Below are positions 9,002 to 18,665 of a stretch of 41,303 nucleotides of DNA, in pieces. Made by a program: the position numbers and the translations under genes. The notes under the pieces are model-generated. The model made no database searches. It was not told the DNA's origin and worked only from the letters and a program-made list of their open reading frames with translations. The stretch is from an uncultured Opitutia bacterium. GTDB lineage: Bacteria > Verrucomicrobiota > Verrucomicrobiia > Opitutales > UBA953. The DNA lies in contig CAIYAN010000277.1 in assembly GCA_903924185.1 (NCBI GenBank), forward strand, positions 1-41,303, given 5' to 3'. Within the stretch, counting starts at the first letter, position 1, and each line of letters opens with the position of its first letter.

Positions 9002-9763
9002 ATGTCGCTTGTGGGGCTTCGGTCACGTGGGCAAGATGTGCCCACGGATATGGCTACTTACCCCCTCCATCTCCAAGGCGGACACTTGTTCGTCGAGATT
9101 AACAACCAACGCTGGCTGTTCGACACTGGCACGGCCATCAGTTACGGCATGGCGCCGAGCCTGACGCTTGCGGAGCGCACCTTTACGCTGAAGCCCATTA
9201 TGACTGGCAAGCCTGGTAAGCCCATTATCGGCGTGCCGAAACTCATCCAATTCCTGGGCACCCCTTGCGCCGGTCTCTTGGGCATGGACATTATTGGCGA
9301 GTTCGACTGGACGCTTAACGCCGCCAAGCGCACTTGCACCGCGACGACGGAGGCCACGCTCATCCGCGACCGGAGCTTCCCCCTTAAGACAGAGAACGGG
9401 CAGCTTAGCACCCAGGTCGTGATCCGCGACCGCGAGTATCGGTTGCGCCTAGACACTGGCTTTCAGCTGACCTTTCTCGAGCACCCGGTGATTGAGAATT
9501 TTCCCTCGGCCGGCAAGGGCCGCGACTTTCACGTCTATTTCCTCGGGGGCTGGTTCCAGACGGATTCCTTTCACGTCCCGATGAAGCTAGGAGTGGAATT
9601 TGCGGCAGACAACCTCCACACTGGCCGGTTACCGGCGAGCCTCCGGAAGGAAATCCTGCCCGTGGACTTCGATGGCATCCTCGGGGCGGAATTCTTCTCC
9701 CGGCATTTTCTCGCCTTCGCCCCGCGCCGGCAGCTCATCGGCTTCCTGACCTCCGGCGAATAG
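9002..9763 (+). CDS. Two-lobed aspartic-protease-like (retropepsin/pepsin fold) protein
   Basis: Two DTG motifs (WLFDTGTAISYG; LRLDTGFQLTFLE), each followed by a GLLGMDII / GILGAEFF strand; alternative in-frame start at 9050. Confidence 0.7.
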   Translation: MSLVGLRSRGQDVPTDMATYPLHLQGGHLFVEINNQRWLFDTGTAISYGMAPSLTLAERTFTLKPIMTGKPGKPIIGVPKLIQFLGTPCAGLLGMDIIGEFDWTLNAAKRTCTATTEATLIRDRSFPLKTENGQLSTQVVIRDREYRLRLDTGFQLTFLEHPVIENFPSAGKGRDFHVYFLGGWFQTDSFHVPMKLGVEFAADNLHTGRLPASLRKEILPVDFDGILGAEFFSRHFLAFAPRRQLIGFLTSGE

Positions 9764-9772
9764 GCACGCAAA

Positions 9773-9796
9773 AGGCCGACCCCACGGGGTCGGCCT
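9773..9796. terminator. Intrinsic terminator hairpin between convergent genes
   Basis: AGGCCGACCCC-AC-GGGGTCGGCCT, preceded by an A-tract (U-tract on the minus-strand transcript). Confidence 0.7.
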
Positions 9797-9820
9797 GCGT
9801 GACCATCGGGACCGGATGGC

Positions 9821-10618
9821 TTACTTAGCGAGCTCGGCGAGCTTCTCGCGGATGGCATCCGCTTCAATCTGATAGCCCTTGGCGTTGAGGTGCAACTGGT
9901 CAGGCATGATTTCCTTCGAGAGCGTGCCGTCGGCGGCGAGGAACTTGGCGCCGATATCGAAGTAGTGGACTTTCTTACCGTCATGGAACTTAGCGATGAG
10001 TTCATTCACGGCCTTATTCTTGGTGCGACCAGGGTTGCCGGTTTCACCAGCCCCGCGCGGGAAGATAGCGAGGAGGAGGACCTTGGTGTCAGGCGTGCGC
10101 TTATGGATGGCCGCGATGATATTCTTAATGCCGGCAGCGATCTGTTCGACCGAGTTCTCGCCGACGCCACTGTTATTGGTTCCGATCATGAGCACGACGA
10201 CCTTCGGCTTGATACCTTCGAATTCACCGTTCTCGACGCGCCAGAGCACGTGCTGGGTGCGGTCGCCACCGATACCGAAGTTAGCGGCCTTATATTGGGC
10301 ATACTCTTTTTCGAAGAGGGCCTTCTGGCCGTTCCAGCCAGCGGTGATGGAGTCACCGAGGAAGACGACCTGGGCTTCACCCTTCTTGGCGATTTCCACG
10401 AAGGAATCGTGGGACTTCTGGAAGCCAGCTTGGATTTTACCATCGGGTCCGACCTTCGGGGCGGCGACATCAGCTGGCTGGGCTGGAGCCTTCGGGGCGG
10501 CGGCCTTGACGGCGACCTTGGCCGCATCGGCGGCAGGCTTCTTCGCCTCGTCGGCGCTATAGAGAGAAACCTGAGCCAGTAGGGAGAGGCCCAAGAGAAT
10601 GGAGAGTTTGGATTTCAT
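9821..10618 (-). CDS. SGNH/GDSL hydrolase (PAF-acetylhydrolase-like), secreted
   Basis: VVFLGDSITAGW, GIGGDRTQHVLWR, LMIGTNN, DQLHLNAKGY. Confidence 0.92.
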   Translation of the reverse strand: MKSKLSILLGLSLLAQVSLYSADEAKKPAADAAKVAVKAAAPKAPAQPADVAAPKVGPDGKIQAGFQKSHDSFVEIAKKGEAQVVFLGDSITAGWNGQKALFEKEYAQYKAANFGIGGDRTQHVLWRVENGEFEGIKPKVVVLMIGTNNSGVGENSVEQIAAGIKNIIAAIHKRTPDTKVLLLAIFPRGAGETGNPGRTKNKAVNELIAKFHDGKKVHYFDIGAKFLAADGTLSKEIMPDQLHLNAKGYQIEADAIREKLAELAK

Positions 10619-10691
10619 GGGGATATTTGGGGTAGGCCCTTCATTTCGGACGGCGACCTAACGGAGTCAACAGTGACCCGCAGGTGCATTC

Positions 10692-10721
10692 TTGCTCCCC
10701 CGCCCTAAATGACGCTAGGTT
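10692..10721 (+). promoter_or_regulatory. Candidate leaderless promoter of the cupin-VTT operon
   Basis: TTGCTC-N18-TAGGTT-N6-ATG(10728). Confidence 0.45.
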
Positions 10722-10727
10722 GCGGAA

Positions 10728-11138
10728 ATGAGCCCGAACTTGCGCTTCGTTACCCCCGCCAATGCCTTGAAGGAAGAATATAAAGGGCGGACGAATTACT
10801 GGCTCTGCCGGCCGGGCGTGACCGAAGCCAAGGCCTTGCAAGTCTGTGAAGCCACGCTGCCGGCGGGGGAAGGTCACAACTTTCACACCCACCCCGAGCT
10901 CGAAGAGATGATCTACGTACTCAAGGGAGAAGTGGAGCAGTGGGTTGAAGCAGAATGCCGCATCCTCAAAGCGGGCGAAAGTGCCCACATTCCCGCGGGG
11001 CTCGTCCACGCGACCTTTAACAGTTCGCAGGCCGACGCCACGATCCTCGCGATTCTTTCGCCCGGCGACAGCCAAGGCCCCTTCATGGTCGACGTCAGCG
11101 ACCAAGAGCCCTGGAAGAGCCTGCGCGGCTCGCGATGA
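10728..11138 (+). CDS. Cupin domain protein
   Basis: EGHNFHTHPELEEMIYVLKGEVEQWV...HIPAGLVHATFN. Confidence 0.85.
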   Translation: MSPNLRFVTPANALKEEYKGRTNYWLCRPGVTEAKALQVCEATLPAGEGHNFHTHPELEEMIYVLKGEVEQWVEAECRILKAGESAHIPAGLVHATFNSSQADATILAILSPGDSQGPFMVDVSDQEPWKSLRGSR

Positions 11139-11776
11139 AATTCACCCGCGGACACCTCGTACTCGCCACCCTCGTGGCGCTGCTCCTAGCGGGCACGATT
11201 GGGCCCTGGCTAATTTGGGGCGAAGCCTTTGACCGCTCTTTCAGTCTCGGCGGGACACTCACTTGGCTCCGGGAACTCGGTCCGTGGGCGGCGGCGGCCG
11301 GTGTTGGTCTACTGGTAGCTGATATCGCGTTACCCATTCCCAGTACGATCGTCATGTCCGCGCTGGGTGCGACCTATGGCTTTTGGGTCGGCAGCTTGCT
11401 CTCCATCTTAGGTTCGATGCTCGCGGGGCTAACCGCCTACGGCTTAGCCCGCTGGGCGGGCCGACCCGCGGCGATTTGGATCGCTGGCGAAGACAGCCTC
11501 GTCCGCACCGATGAACTCTTTGCCCGCGGCGGCGCGTGGCTCGTCCTGACCTCTCGGTGGTTGCCCATCCTGCCGGAGGCGGTGGCCTGCTTAGCCGGAT
11601 TGGCGCGCATGCCGTTCCGCACCTTCTTCTGGGCCCTCACGGTCGGCAGCGTACCCCTGGGCCTGACCTTCGCTTGGATTGGTACGTTGACGGAGGACCG
11701 CGAGGGACTCGCGCTCGCCCTGAGTGCCGGCCTCCCTATCGGTGCTTGGCTCCTGAGCCAACGCTGGCGGCGCTGA
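11135..11776 (+). CDS. TVP38/DedA (VTT-domain) membrane protein
   Basis: ALGATYGFWVGSLLSILGSMLAGLTAYGLARWAG; ATGA overlap with upstream cupin gene. Confidence 0.85.
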   Translation: MKFTRGHLVLATLVALLLAGTIGPWLIWGEAFDRSFSLGGTLTWLRELGPWAAAAGVGLLVADIALPIPSTIVMSALGATYGFWVGSLLSILGSMLAGLTAYGLARWAGRPAAIWIAGEDSLVRTDELFARGGAWLVLTSRWLPILPEAVACLAGLARMPFRTFFWALTVGSVPLGLTFAWIGTLTEDREGLALALSAGLPIGAWLLSQRWRR

Positions 11777-11777
11777 C

Positions 11778-12452
11778 CTACTTAAGTTCGCGGAGGCGAA
11801 CGCCGCGATACCAGACGCGCTTCGCTTCGTCTTGGAAACCAACATGCCCATCCGCGGGGCGATCCTTCATTGGCGATTCGTCGAGCTTGAGGAGGATGAT
11901 ACGCTGGCCGTTAAAATCCACCTGGAGTAGACGATCTTTGAGTGTAAGCGTGTAGCGATTCCACTCACCGACTGGCTTGACCATATTCTTGGCCGGGGCC
12001 ATGGCCTTGATGATTCCACCGCAGTCGTGATTACCAGGCGTGGCTAAGCCATAAGTGTCGAGCACTTGGAGCTCGATGCCCTTATCCACCGGATTGAGCG
12101 GGTCCGCGACACAGAAGAAGACGCCAGAATTGCCGGTAGGCTCGATCTTGAATTCGAGATCGAGCACGAAGTCGCGGTATTTCTTTTCGGTGAAGAGGTA
12201 GGCATCAAAACGCTTCCAGCCCGTCTCACCGGCCCGCGGCTTTAACGTGACCGTCCCGTCTGTATCGTAGACCCAATTACCCTTAGTCTTCCAACCCGCC
12301 AGGTCTGTGCCGTTAAATAACGGGGTGAAGCCCGGCGCGTCGGCCGCGGGATGCGTCACCGCGATTGCCGGGGCCGAGACTGGGTAAGGATCCTTCGCCG
12401 GAGCGGCGTTGAGGACAGCGGCGAGGCCGCATAGGCAGAGGAGGGTTTTCAT
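11778..12452 (-). CDS. DUF1080 (LamG-like, 3-keto-disaccharide hydrolase family) protein
   Basis: GFTPLFNGTDLAGWKTKGNW, DFVLDLEFKIEPTGNSGVFF, GHVGFQDEAKRVWYRGVRLREL. Confidence 0.92.
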   Translation of the reverse strand: MKTLLCLCGLAAVLNAAPAKDPYPVSAPAIAVTHPAADAPGFTPLFNGTDLAGWKTKGNWVYDTDGTVTLKPRAGETGWKRFDAYLFTEKKYRDFVLDLEFKIEPTGNSGVFFCVADPLNPVDKGIELQVLDTYGLATPGNHDCGGIIKAMAPAKNMVKPVGEWNRYTLTLKDRLLQVDFNGQRIILLKLDESPMKDRPADGHVGFQDEAKRVWYRGVRLRELK

Positions 12453-12453
12453 A

Positions 12454-13581
12454 TCAGAGAGTCAGTAAGGCGGTGGGGCAAAGCTGGGGGTCGAGTCGCT
12501 CGGTCAGTGCTGCGCGAATGACGGCTTCTGTCCGTGGAACCTTGCCTTGAAAAACCTGTACGCCATTCACCGACACGGTCACGGGCTCATCCAGATTGAG
12601 CAGTGCATCGCTGAGGCGGAGGGCGGTACCTTTGGGAATATCCCCCGCGAGCCCGATGGACTGCCCCTTGACGGTGGCCACCATCTTCTGGCCAGGCTTG
12701 GTGCTGTCCGCGGGCACTTGGAGCCAATAGAATTGATGGTGCGGCACGCCCGTCTGCACCCAGATAACCTTTTTCGGCCAGGCTTGGCGCGTGAACTTAG
12801 CCATCCACGGCAAAGCCTCCGCATCCTTAAGGCTCATCCAATGGGGCAGGCCTTCGTAGACGCGGCCCAGGTGTTCATAGCCCTCGGGGTCCTCCTGATG
12901 CAGGCGACCAAATTCGGCAATCTTCTCGGCGACGACTTTATTGCGATTATAGGCCGCGTCAGCGCCGCCGACGAACATCGCAAACGGCAGGTTACGCACG
13001 CCGAGTGTGTTCACGCCATTGGTATGGCCTGCCATCATCGCGGCAGCGGCAAAGCGATCGGGCATCCGCGGAGCTAATTGCCAGACGCCGTCGCCGCCGG
13101 CGGAATAGCCTAGGAGATAGACCTTCGCGGGATGCACGCCGCGCACGGCGACAAAATCATCAATCAAACGGGCGAACATCGGGTCGATGTGCCCCTCGTG
13201 CCAAAGGTTCCAAGTATTGGTCGGAGCGCGGGGCGCCACGACGATGCCCTCCGCCGGGGCATAGAGACGAATCTGATTTTTCCACTGCTGGTCATTCACC
13301 GTGGCCGGCGCACCCCCGCCACCGTGCATCGAAATCCACAGGCTCCGCTGACCTTCGGGCGCGAGGTTAAATTCTTTTTCCAACCAGCGAAGGGACTTGT
13401 CGCCGAGCTTGAGTTCCTTCGCGGCGACCTCGGGCCCGCGCTCTTTCTTGAGCTCACCCGTCCGCTCGGCGGTGAGCGCCGCAACGGCCGCTTCCGCTTG
13501 ACTGCGGGTCAGGCCCTCCGCAGCCGGCAAAGCCAAGCCAGCTAGGCAAAGAAGCAGCATGTGGGGCAACAGGCGATGCAT
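12454..13581 (-). CDS. Alpha/beta hydrolase (esterase/PHB-depolymerase-like), secreted
   Basis: LLGYSAGGDGVWQLAPRMPDRFAAAAMMAGH (GxSxG), signal peptide; start could also be 13560. Confidence 0.82.
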   Translation of the reverse strand: MHRLLPHMLLLCLAGLALPAAEGLTRSQAEAAVAALTAERTGELKKERGPEVAAKELKLGDKSLRWLEKEFNLAPEGQRSLWISMHGGGGAPATVNDQQWKNQIRLYAPAEGIVVAPRAPTNTWNLWHEGHIDPMFARLIDDFVAVRGVHPAKVYLLGYSAGGDGVWQLAPRMPDRFAAAAMMAGHTNGVNTLGVRNLPFAMFVGGADAAYNRNKVVAEKIAEFGRLHQEDPEGYEHLGRVYEGLPHWMSLKDAEALPWMAKFTRQAWPKKVIWVQTGVPHHQFYWLQVPADSTKPGQKMVATVKGQSIGLAGDIPKGTALRLSDALLNLDEPVTVSVNGVQVFQGKVPRTEAVIRAALTERLDPQLCPTALLTL

Positions 13582-13642
13582 GACGCCAAGTTGGCGGCCG
13601 AGCTCAAGCGTGGCGAGCCATCTTCGGCATCGACCACCCCAA

Positions 13643-13663
13643 TGTCATACCATTTATATGACA
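13643..13663. promoter_or_regulatory. Operator-like palindrome upstream of the S9 peptidase gene
   Basis: TGTCATA-N7-TATGACA; downstream half TATGAC lies exactly 6 nt before ATG 13669. Confidence 0.45.
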
Positions 13664-13668
13664 ACATC

Positions 13669-15594
13669 ATGGTCCGCCCCGCCCTGCTCAGCCTACTCCT
13701 CCTGCTGTCCGCCTGCCAGGCAATCCCACAGCACCCCGCTAACCTCGTCGTCGAAGGTGTCCCGGCCATCACCCCGGAACTCAAGGCGGAGCTCGAGCCC
13801 TACGCCAACCTCGGTGGCGCCAGCTTCCGCGGCTGGGCGACCACGCAGCGCACCATCTTGGTAACCACCCGAAGTGGTGATGCTTCCCACCTGCACACGA
13901 TGGCCGCGCCCCTCGCAAAGCGCACCCCGCTCACCCGCGGACCCGACACGGTGCGGAGCGGTTCGTTCCAACCCAAGGGTACGCGCCTGCTTTATTCCGC
14001 GGACAAAGGCGGCGATGAAAACTTCCAGCTTTGGCTGACCGATGCGGCCCACCCCGAGCAGGCACCCCGGCGCCTGACGGATGGTAAATCACGCAACACC
14101 GACGCGACCTGGTCCAAGGATGGCACCCTGATTGCCTTCAGCTCCAATCGCCGTAACGGCAAAGACAGCGATATCCTCATCGCCGATGTACGTAGCCTGG
14201 GTGAACCGCGTGAACTCGTCCGCCTGGACGCCGGCGGCTGGGCACCAGTAGATTGGACCGCGGACGGCAAGTCCTTGCTCGTTCGGCAGAGCCTGGGCAA
14301 CGCCGCCTCGCGCCTGTGGACCGTGGAAGTGGCCACGGGCAAACGCACGCAAGTCAGTCCGAAAGGTGTCACCTGCCTCTACCAGCAAGCCGTCTTCGCC
14401 GAAGGCGACCAGGCGATCTATGCCTTGACCAACCATGGGTCCGACTTCCTTTCCGTGATGCGCCTCGAAGTCGCGACCGGGAAACTCACCCTCCTCGTGG
14501 CAGCACCGAAGTGGGACGCCGAAGAACTCGCCGTATCATCTAACGGCAAGCGGCTCGCCTTCGCCATGAACGTGGAAGGCTTCTCGCAACTGCGTTGCTG
14601 GAACCTCGAGACCGGCAAGGAAATCCCCGTGCCGACCCTCAAGCCCGGCGTCCTCAGCAACCTCGCTTGGCGCGCAGGCAGCCACGAGCTTGGCTTCACC
14701 TTGAACAGCGAAGACTCCGCCAGCGATGCTTGGTCGCTAGACCTCGATGCGGGGGCACTCACCCGCTGGACGAACCGGACGACGAAGCCCAAAAAGGAAA
14801 TTCCCGTGACCCAGCCAGAAGTCGTACGCACGCCGAGCTTCGATGGCCTCAGCATCCCCTCCTTAGTTTACTACCCGGACGCCAAGAAGTTCCCGGGGAA
14901 GCGCCCCGTGCTGATGCTCTTTCACGGCGGGCCGGAAGGTCAGTCGCGCCCGGGCTACCGCGGTTCGGCACTCTATTATCTCAACGAACTCGGCGTAGCA
15001 CTGGTCTACCCGAACATCCGTGGCTCGACTGGCTACGGCCGCACCTTCCTGAGCCTCGACGATACCGTTAAGCGAGAAGATGCGGTGAAGGACGTCAGCG
15101 CCGTACTCGATTGGGTCGCCAAATCCGATCGCCTCGACCCGAAGCGCGTCGCGGTCTACGGCGGCAGTTACGGCGGCTTCATGAGCTTAGCTTGCCTCAC
15201 GAACTACCCTGACCGCTTCCGTTGCGGCATCGACAACGTCGGCATTGCCAACTTCGTAACCTTCCTGCGGGACACTGCGGATTACCGCCGCGCCAATCGT
15301 CGGCTCGAGTACGGCGATGAAAGTAAGCCCGAGGTGCGCGCCTTCCTTGAGCGCATCTCACCCGCGAACCACGCCGACCGAATCCGCGCACCCCTGCTTA
15401 TTATCCAAGGGCGCAATGACCCCCGCGTCCCCTTCACCGAGGCGGAGCGCATGCGGGACGCCATCCGGGCCCAGGGCGGGCGCGTCTGGTTCGTGATGGC
15501 GAACGACGAGGGCCACGGCTTCGCGAAGAAGTCGAATGCCGACTTCCAATTCCAAGCCACGGTCCTCTTCCTCAAGGCCAACCTCTTGGACTAA
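13669..15594 (+). CDS. S9 family peptidase (prolyl oligopeptidase type), predicted lipoprotein
   Basis: Start trimmed to MVRPALLSLLLLLSACQ (lipobox LSAC); YGGSYGGFMSLACLTNYPDRF, GRNDPRVPFTEAERM, NDEGHGF. Confidence 0.92.
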   Translation: MVRPALLSLLLLLSACQAIPQHPANLVVEGVPAITPELKAELEPYANLGGASFRGWATTQRTILVTTRSGDASHLHTMAAPLAKRTPLTRGPDTVRSGSFQPKGTRLLYSADKGGDENFQLWLTDAAHPEQAPRRLTDGKSRNTDATWSKDGTLIAFSSNRRNGKDSDILIADVRSLGEPRELVRLDAGGWAPVDWTADGKSLLVRQSLGNAASRLWTVEVATGKRTQVSPKGVTCLYQQAVFAEGDQAIYALTNHGSDFLSVMRLEVATGKLTLLVAAPKWDAEELAVSSNGKRLAFAMNVEGFSQLRCWNLETGKEIPVPTLKPGVLSNLAWRAGSHELGFTLNSEDSASDAWSLDLDAGALTRWTNRTTKPKKEIPVTQPEVVRTPSFDGLSIPSLVYYPDAKKFPGKRPVLMLFHGGPEGQSRPGYRGSALYYLNELGVALVYPNIRGSTGYGRTFLSLDDTVKREDAVKDVSAVLDWVAKSDRLDPKRVAVYGGSYGGFMSLACLTNYPDRFRCGIDNVGIANFVTFLRDTADYRRANRRLEYGDESKPEVRAFLERISPANHADRIRAPLLIIQGRNDPRVPFTEAERMRDAIRAQGGRVWFVMANDEGHGFAKKSNADFQFQATVLFLKANLLD

Positions 15595-15603
15595 TCAGCG
15601 ATC

Positions 15604-16173
15604 TTAATGGTGGTCGCCGTGGCGCTGCATCTTCTCGCCCCAGGCGAAGAGGATCATCGAAAGCAGAAAGACCCCGTGGATAATGGCCTGCCAGAGGATG
15701 ACCTTCTCATGGCTGGCCGTCATGGGCTTGTCGGCGGAAGCCGCCGAGGTGATGTCGATGAAGCTCTTCAGGAGGTGGATGGCCGAGATACTCGCCAAAC
15801 TCCCGGCGAGTTTAACCTTCAGCGTATTAGCGTTGATGTGGTCGAGCCAATCTGGGCGGTCGCCGTTTTCGCCGAAGTCAATCCGACTAACGAACGTCAC
15901 GTAGCCACCGACGACGACCATGTTCACCAGATTGGCCACCATGGAAATATCCACCAAAGAGAGAATGCCCAACATGATGGAGCTCTCCGTGGCGGTCGCA
16001 AAACCGGCGAGCAGGTGGATTAATTCTTGGACACTCTTCCACGCATAGGCGATGGCGGCAAAGATGAGGGCGACGTAAATCGGTGCCTGCACCCAGCGGC
16101 TGGCGAAAATAAAATACTCCAAACCATGCTCCAATTTCTGGGCAATCCCTTCGGACTTTGTGTCTTTAGACAT
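15604..16173 (-). CDS. YqhA family (UPF0114/TIGR00645) membrane protein
   Basis: LEYFIFASRWVQAPIYVALIFA, SLVDISMVANLVNMVVVGGYVTFVSRID, KLAGSLASISAIHLLKSFID. Confidence 0.88.
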   Translation of the reverse strand: MSKDTKSEGIAQKLEHGLEYFIFASRWVQAPIYVALIFAAIAYAWKSVQELIHLLAGFATATESSIMLGILSLVDISMVANLVNMVVVGGYVTFVSRIDFGENGDRPDWLDHINANTLKVKLAGSLASISAIHLLKSFIDITSAASADKPMTASHEKVILWQAIIHGVFLLSMILFAWGEKMQRHGDHH

Positions 16174-16177
16174 GGCC

Positions 16178-16195
16178 TTAGAATCAGTATTCTAA
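16178..16195. promoter_or_regulatory. Operator-like palindrome upstream of the yqhA-family gene
   Basis: TTAGAAT-CAGT-ATTCTAA, perfect 7-bp arms, 5 to 22 bp upstream of ATG. Confidence 0.5.
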
Positions 16196-16219
16196 TCCAT
16201 TCGTCAAGCCGTGGTGGCG

Positions 16220-17710
16220 TCAAACGCCCGCGCTCGCCGCGGCCTCGCCCAGCGGGTCGGCGTTTGGCTCCCGCAGGTAGGCATCGGCCTTGGCCGAAAC
16301 AATCACGCCATAATTAATCGTGCCTAACCAACCCGACATGATGATGCCGACGCTACCGGCGTGGTACAGCCCACCCACTTGTTCAGGTAAGCCCATCGAT
16401 ACCTTAAGCCCTTCGAACTTCGTGCCGAAGGAAGTGCCCGCCACGTGTCGGACGTAGCGGTTCACCGTGCGCGGAGTGGCCGCCTCAGCGTGGTCGACCT
16501 TAGAGCGGATATCAGGGATGAACTTCTCCAACCCGCGGAAGGATTCCTCAATGACGCGCGCCTTGTGCGTCTGGTAGTCAGCCTCGGAGAGGTTCGCCCA
16601 ATCCTCGAACTGCTGATTGACCGAAGTGACGATCGCGTAACGGGGGATCTTAGTGTGGGGACGGGTATCCGGATAGTAGACCGAATAGGTCCGCGAGGTC
16701 GTATGGAAGTCGATGAGCTCGCGACTGGAGAATGGCTTCGCCTCGGAGGTGAAGACGAGGTCGCCGATGTGCGGGATACTCTCGCCCGTCCGTACGCCCA
16801 TGTAGACTTGGCAGGAGGACGTATTGACGCGCACCTGGCGGGCCTGCTCCAGGAAGGAGTCATCGAACGCCGTGGCGTCCGTCAGTTTCAGGACGGTGTC
16901 CTTAATATTCGCATTGGAGACGACCGTGGCACAGGCCACTTCGGCCTCTTCGCCCAGCCGCGTGCCGCGGAGCTTCACCCCGACCACCCGGCGCCGACCG
17001 GAGGCGTCTTTCTCAACGAGCACCTTCTCGACGAGCACATTGCGGCGAATGTCGACGCCATTGGCCTTCATCTCCACCGTCATCAAGTTAATCATCGTAT
17101 CCGTGCCCCCTTGGAAGATGAACACGCCCTTCGACATGAAGTTTGAGAAGACGATGCCAAACGTGATGGCCGGGTCGTCGAGGGTCGAGCCATTGGCGTA
17201 GGCAATCGGCTCGAGCAGGAGACGCTGGATATCGGGGCGACCGGGAAAGAACTGCTCAAAGAGCTCGCGTGTCGTGCGCGGGTCATTGTCGTAGTAGTTC
17301 ATCTCCCGAAGGTGGGCGAAGAACGCCTCCACGGTCTCGGCCGGGACGCGGAACTGCTCGATCATAATCCGGGTGAAGTCCGCACGGTCGAACGTCGTCC
17401 GGACGTCAAAATCCGGATTAATAAAACGGACGTCACTGAGCTGATGAATCCGGTCGGAGATTTCCTTGGTCCAGTAGCGCCGGGTCGACTTGATCATCCC
17501 ATGCGGGAAGCCGTGCAGGGAGATATCGAACACATGGCCGCCGGCGCGCTTAAAGAAAGTCGCCAACCCGCCGAGCTGGTAATGGTGCTCGAGCAGCAGG
17601 ACCTTCCGGCCGAACTTGGCGAGGTTGTTCGCGGCCGTCATCCCGCCCAGACCGGCGCCAATGACGACGGCGTCGTAGCGAGGGAGCAGGTTTTCGAAAG
17701 GCGAAGGCAT
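16220..17710 (-). CDS. FAD-dependent phytoene-desaturase/carotenoid-isomerase-like oxidoreductase
   Basis: [42 protein letters not shown] dinucleotide-binding motif; C-terminal [22 protein letters not shown]. Confidence 0.85.
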   Translation of the reverse strand: MPSPFENLLPRYDAVVIGAGLGGMTAANNLAKFGRKVLLLEHHYQLGGLATFFKRAGGHVFDISLHGFPHGMIKSTRRYWTKEISDRIHQLSDVRFINPDFDVRTTFDRADFTRIMIEQFRVPAETVEAFFAHLREMNYYDNDPRTTRELFEQFFPGRPDIQRLLLEPIAYANGSTLDDPAITFGIVFSNFMSKGVFIFQGGTDTMINLMTVEMKANGVDIRRNVLVEKVLVEKDASGRRRVVGVKLRGTRLGEEAEVACATVVSNANIKDTVLKLTDATAFDDSFLEQARQVRVNTSSCQVYMGVRTGESIPHIGDLVFTSEAKPFSSRELIDFHTTSRTYSVYYPDTRPHTKIPRYAIVTSVNQQFEDWANLSEADYQTHKARVIEESFRGLEKFIPDIRSKVDHAEAATPRTVNRYVRHVAGTSFGTKFEGLKVSMGLPEQVGGLYHAGSVGIIMSGWLGTINYGVIVSAKADAYLREPNADPLGEAAASAGV

Positions 17711-17774
17711 CGGAAGGGGACTGGAAGAAGGAAACGGGCGAAAGGCAAAGCCGAAACCCGTTTGCAGGCGGCCT

Positions 17775-18566
17775 TTAAGGCGTCCGGAGGCTCCAGCCAG
17801 CCCGCGTCTTGGACAGTACCACCGGCCGGCCGAACAACTTAGCTAACGGCGGACGACGCAGGACTTCGGCGACAGGGCCGGCGGCCAGCTTGGCGCCCTT
17901 CCGCAAAAGTAACGCGTGCGTAAAGACCGGGACGATCTCCTCGACATGGTGGGTGACGAGCACGATGGACGTACGCTTGGCCACCGTCGGTAGCCGCTGC
18001 AACAACGCCAGAAAATCTGCCCGCGCCGCGGGGTCGAGGCCCGCACACGGCTCGTCTAAAATGAGTAAGCCTGGCTGACCGATCAACGCCCGCGCAATGA
18101 GTACGCGCTGCCGCTCGCCTTGGGAGAGATGCCCGTAGGGACGGGCCGCGAGGGCTCCGACCTTCAGCTGTCGCAACATCGTGCGGGCACGGGCCAAGAC
18201 GGCGGCAGGCGGACGCCGCCAAAGGTTGATGACCCCATCGACACCCCCTGCGACGACATGTAAGGCGGGTTCGGCTGGTTGCACCATCGCAGCGACCGAG
18301 GGGCCCGCTAAGCCGATGCGACGACGCAGTTCGCGCCAGTCACTCCGACCAAACGTTTCCCCGAGGACGGTAACCCGTCCGGACGTTGGGGCGAAATAGC
18401 CCGTCAGCGCCGCCAAGAGCGATGATTTTCCGGAACCATTCGGGCCGAGGAGCACCCAGTGTTCGCCAGTGCGCACGGTCCAATCAATACCCTTAAGGAT
18501 GACCTTGCCTTCGCGAGCGATGCGCAGGCGAGCGACCTCGAGGACAGGCGGGAGCGGCGGCTTCAT
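17775..18566 (-). CDS. ABC transporter ATP-binding protein
   Basis: [16 protein letters not shown] (Walker A), [15 protein letters not shown] (signature), [13 protein letters not shown] (Walker B). Confidence 0.93.
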   Translation of the reverse strand: MKPPLPPVLEVARLRIAREGKVILKGIDWTVRTGEHWVLLGPNGSGKSSLLAALTGYFAPTSGRVTVLGETFGRSDWRELRRRIGLAGPSVAAMVQPAEPALHVVAGGVDGVINLWRRPPAAVLARARTMLRQLKVGALAARPYGHLSQGERQRVLIARALIGQPGLLILDEPCAGLDPAARADFLALLQRLPTVAKRTSIVLVTHHVEEIVPVFTHALLLRKGAKLAAGPVAEVLRRPPLAKLFGRPVVLSKTRAGWSLRTP

Positions 18567-18629
18567 GGACTCATCTTATTAGGGAGGGCTCGGTCCGACT
18601 TCCAAGTCACAAAGCGCGCACGCCCATCC

Positions 18630-18659
18630 TTGCCCTCCGCCCCGAGGTCTGTTTATGAT
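18630..18659 (+). promoter_or_regulatory. Candidate leaderless promoter of the 225-aa protein gene
   Basis: TTGCCC-N18-TATGAT-N6-ATG(18666). Confidence 0.55.
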
Positions 18660-18665
18660 TAAAGA

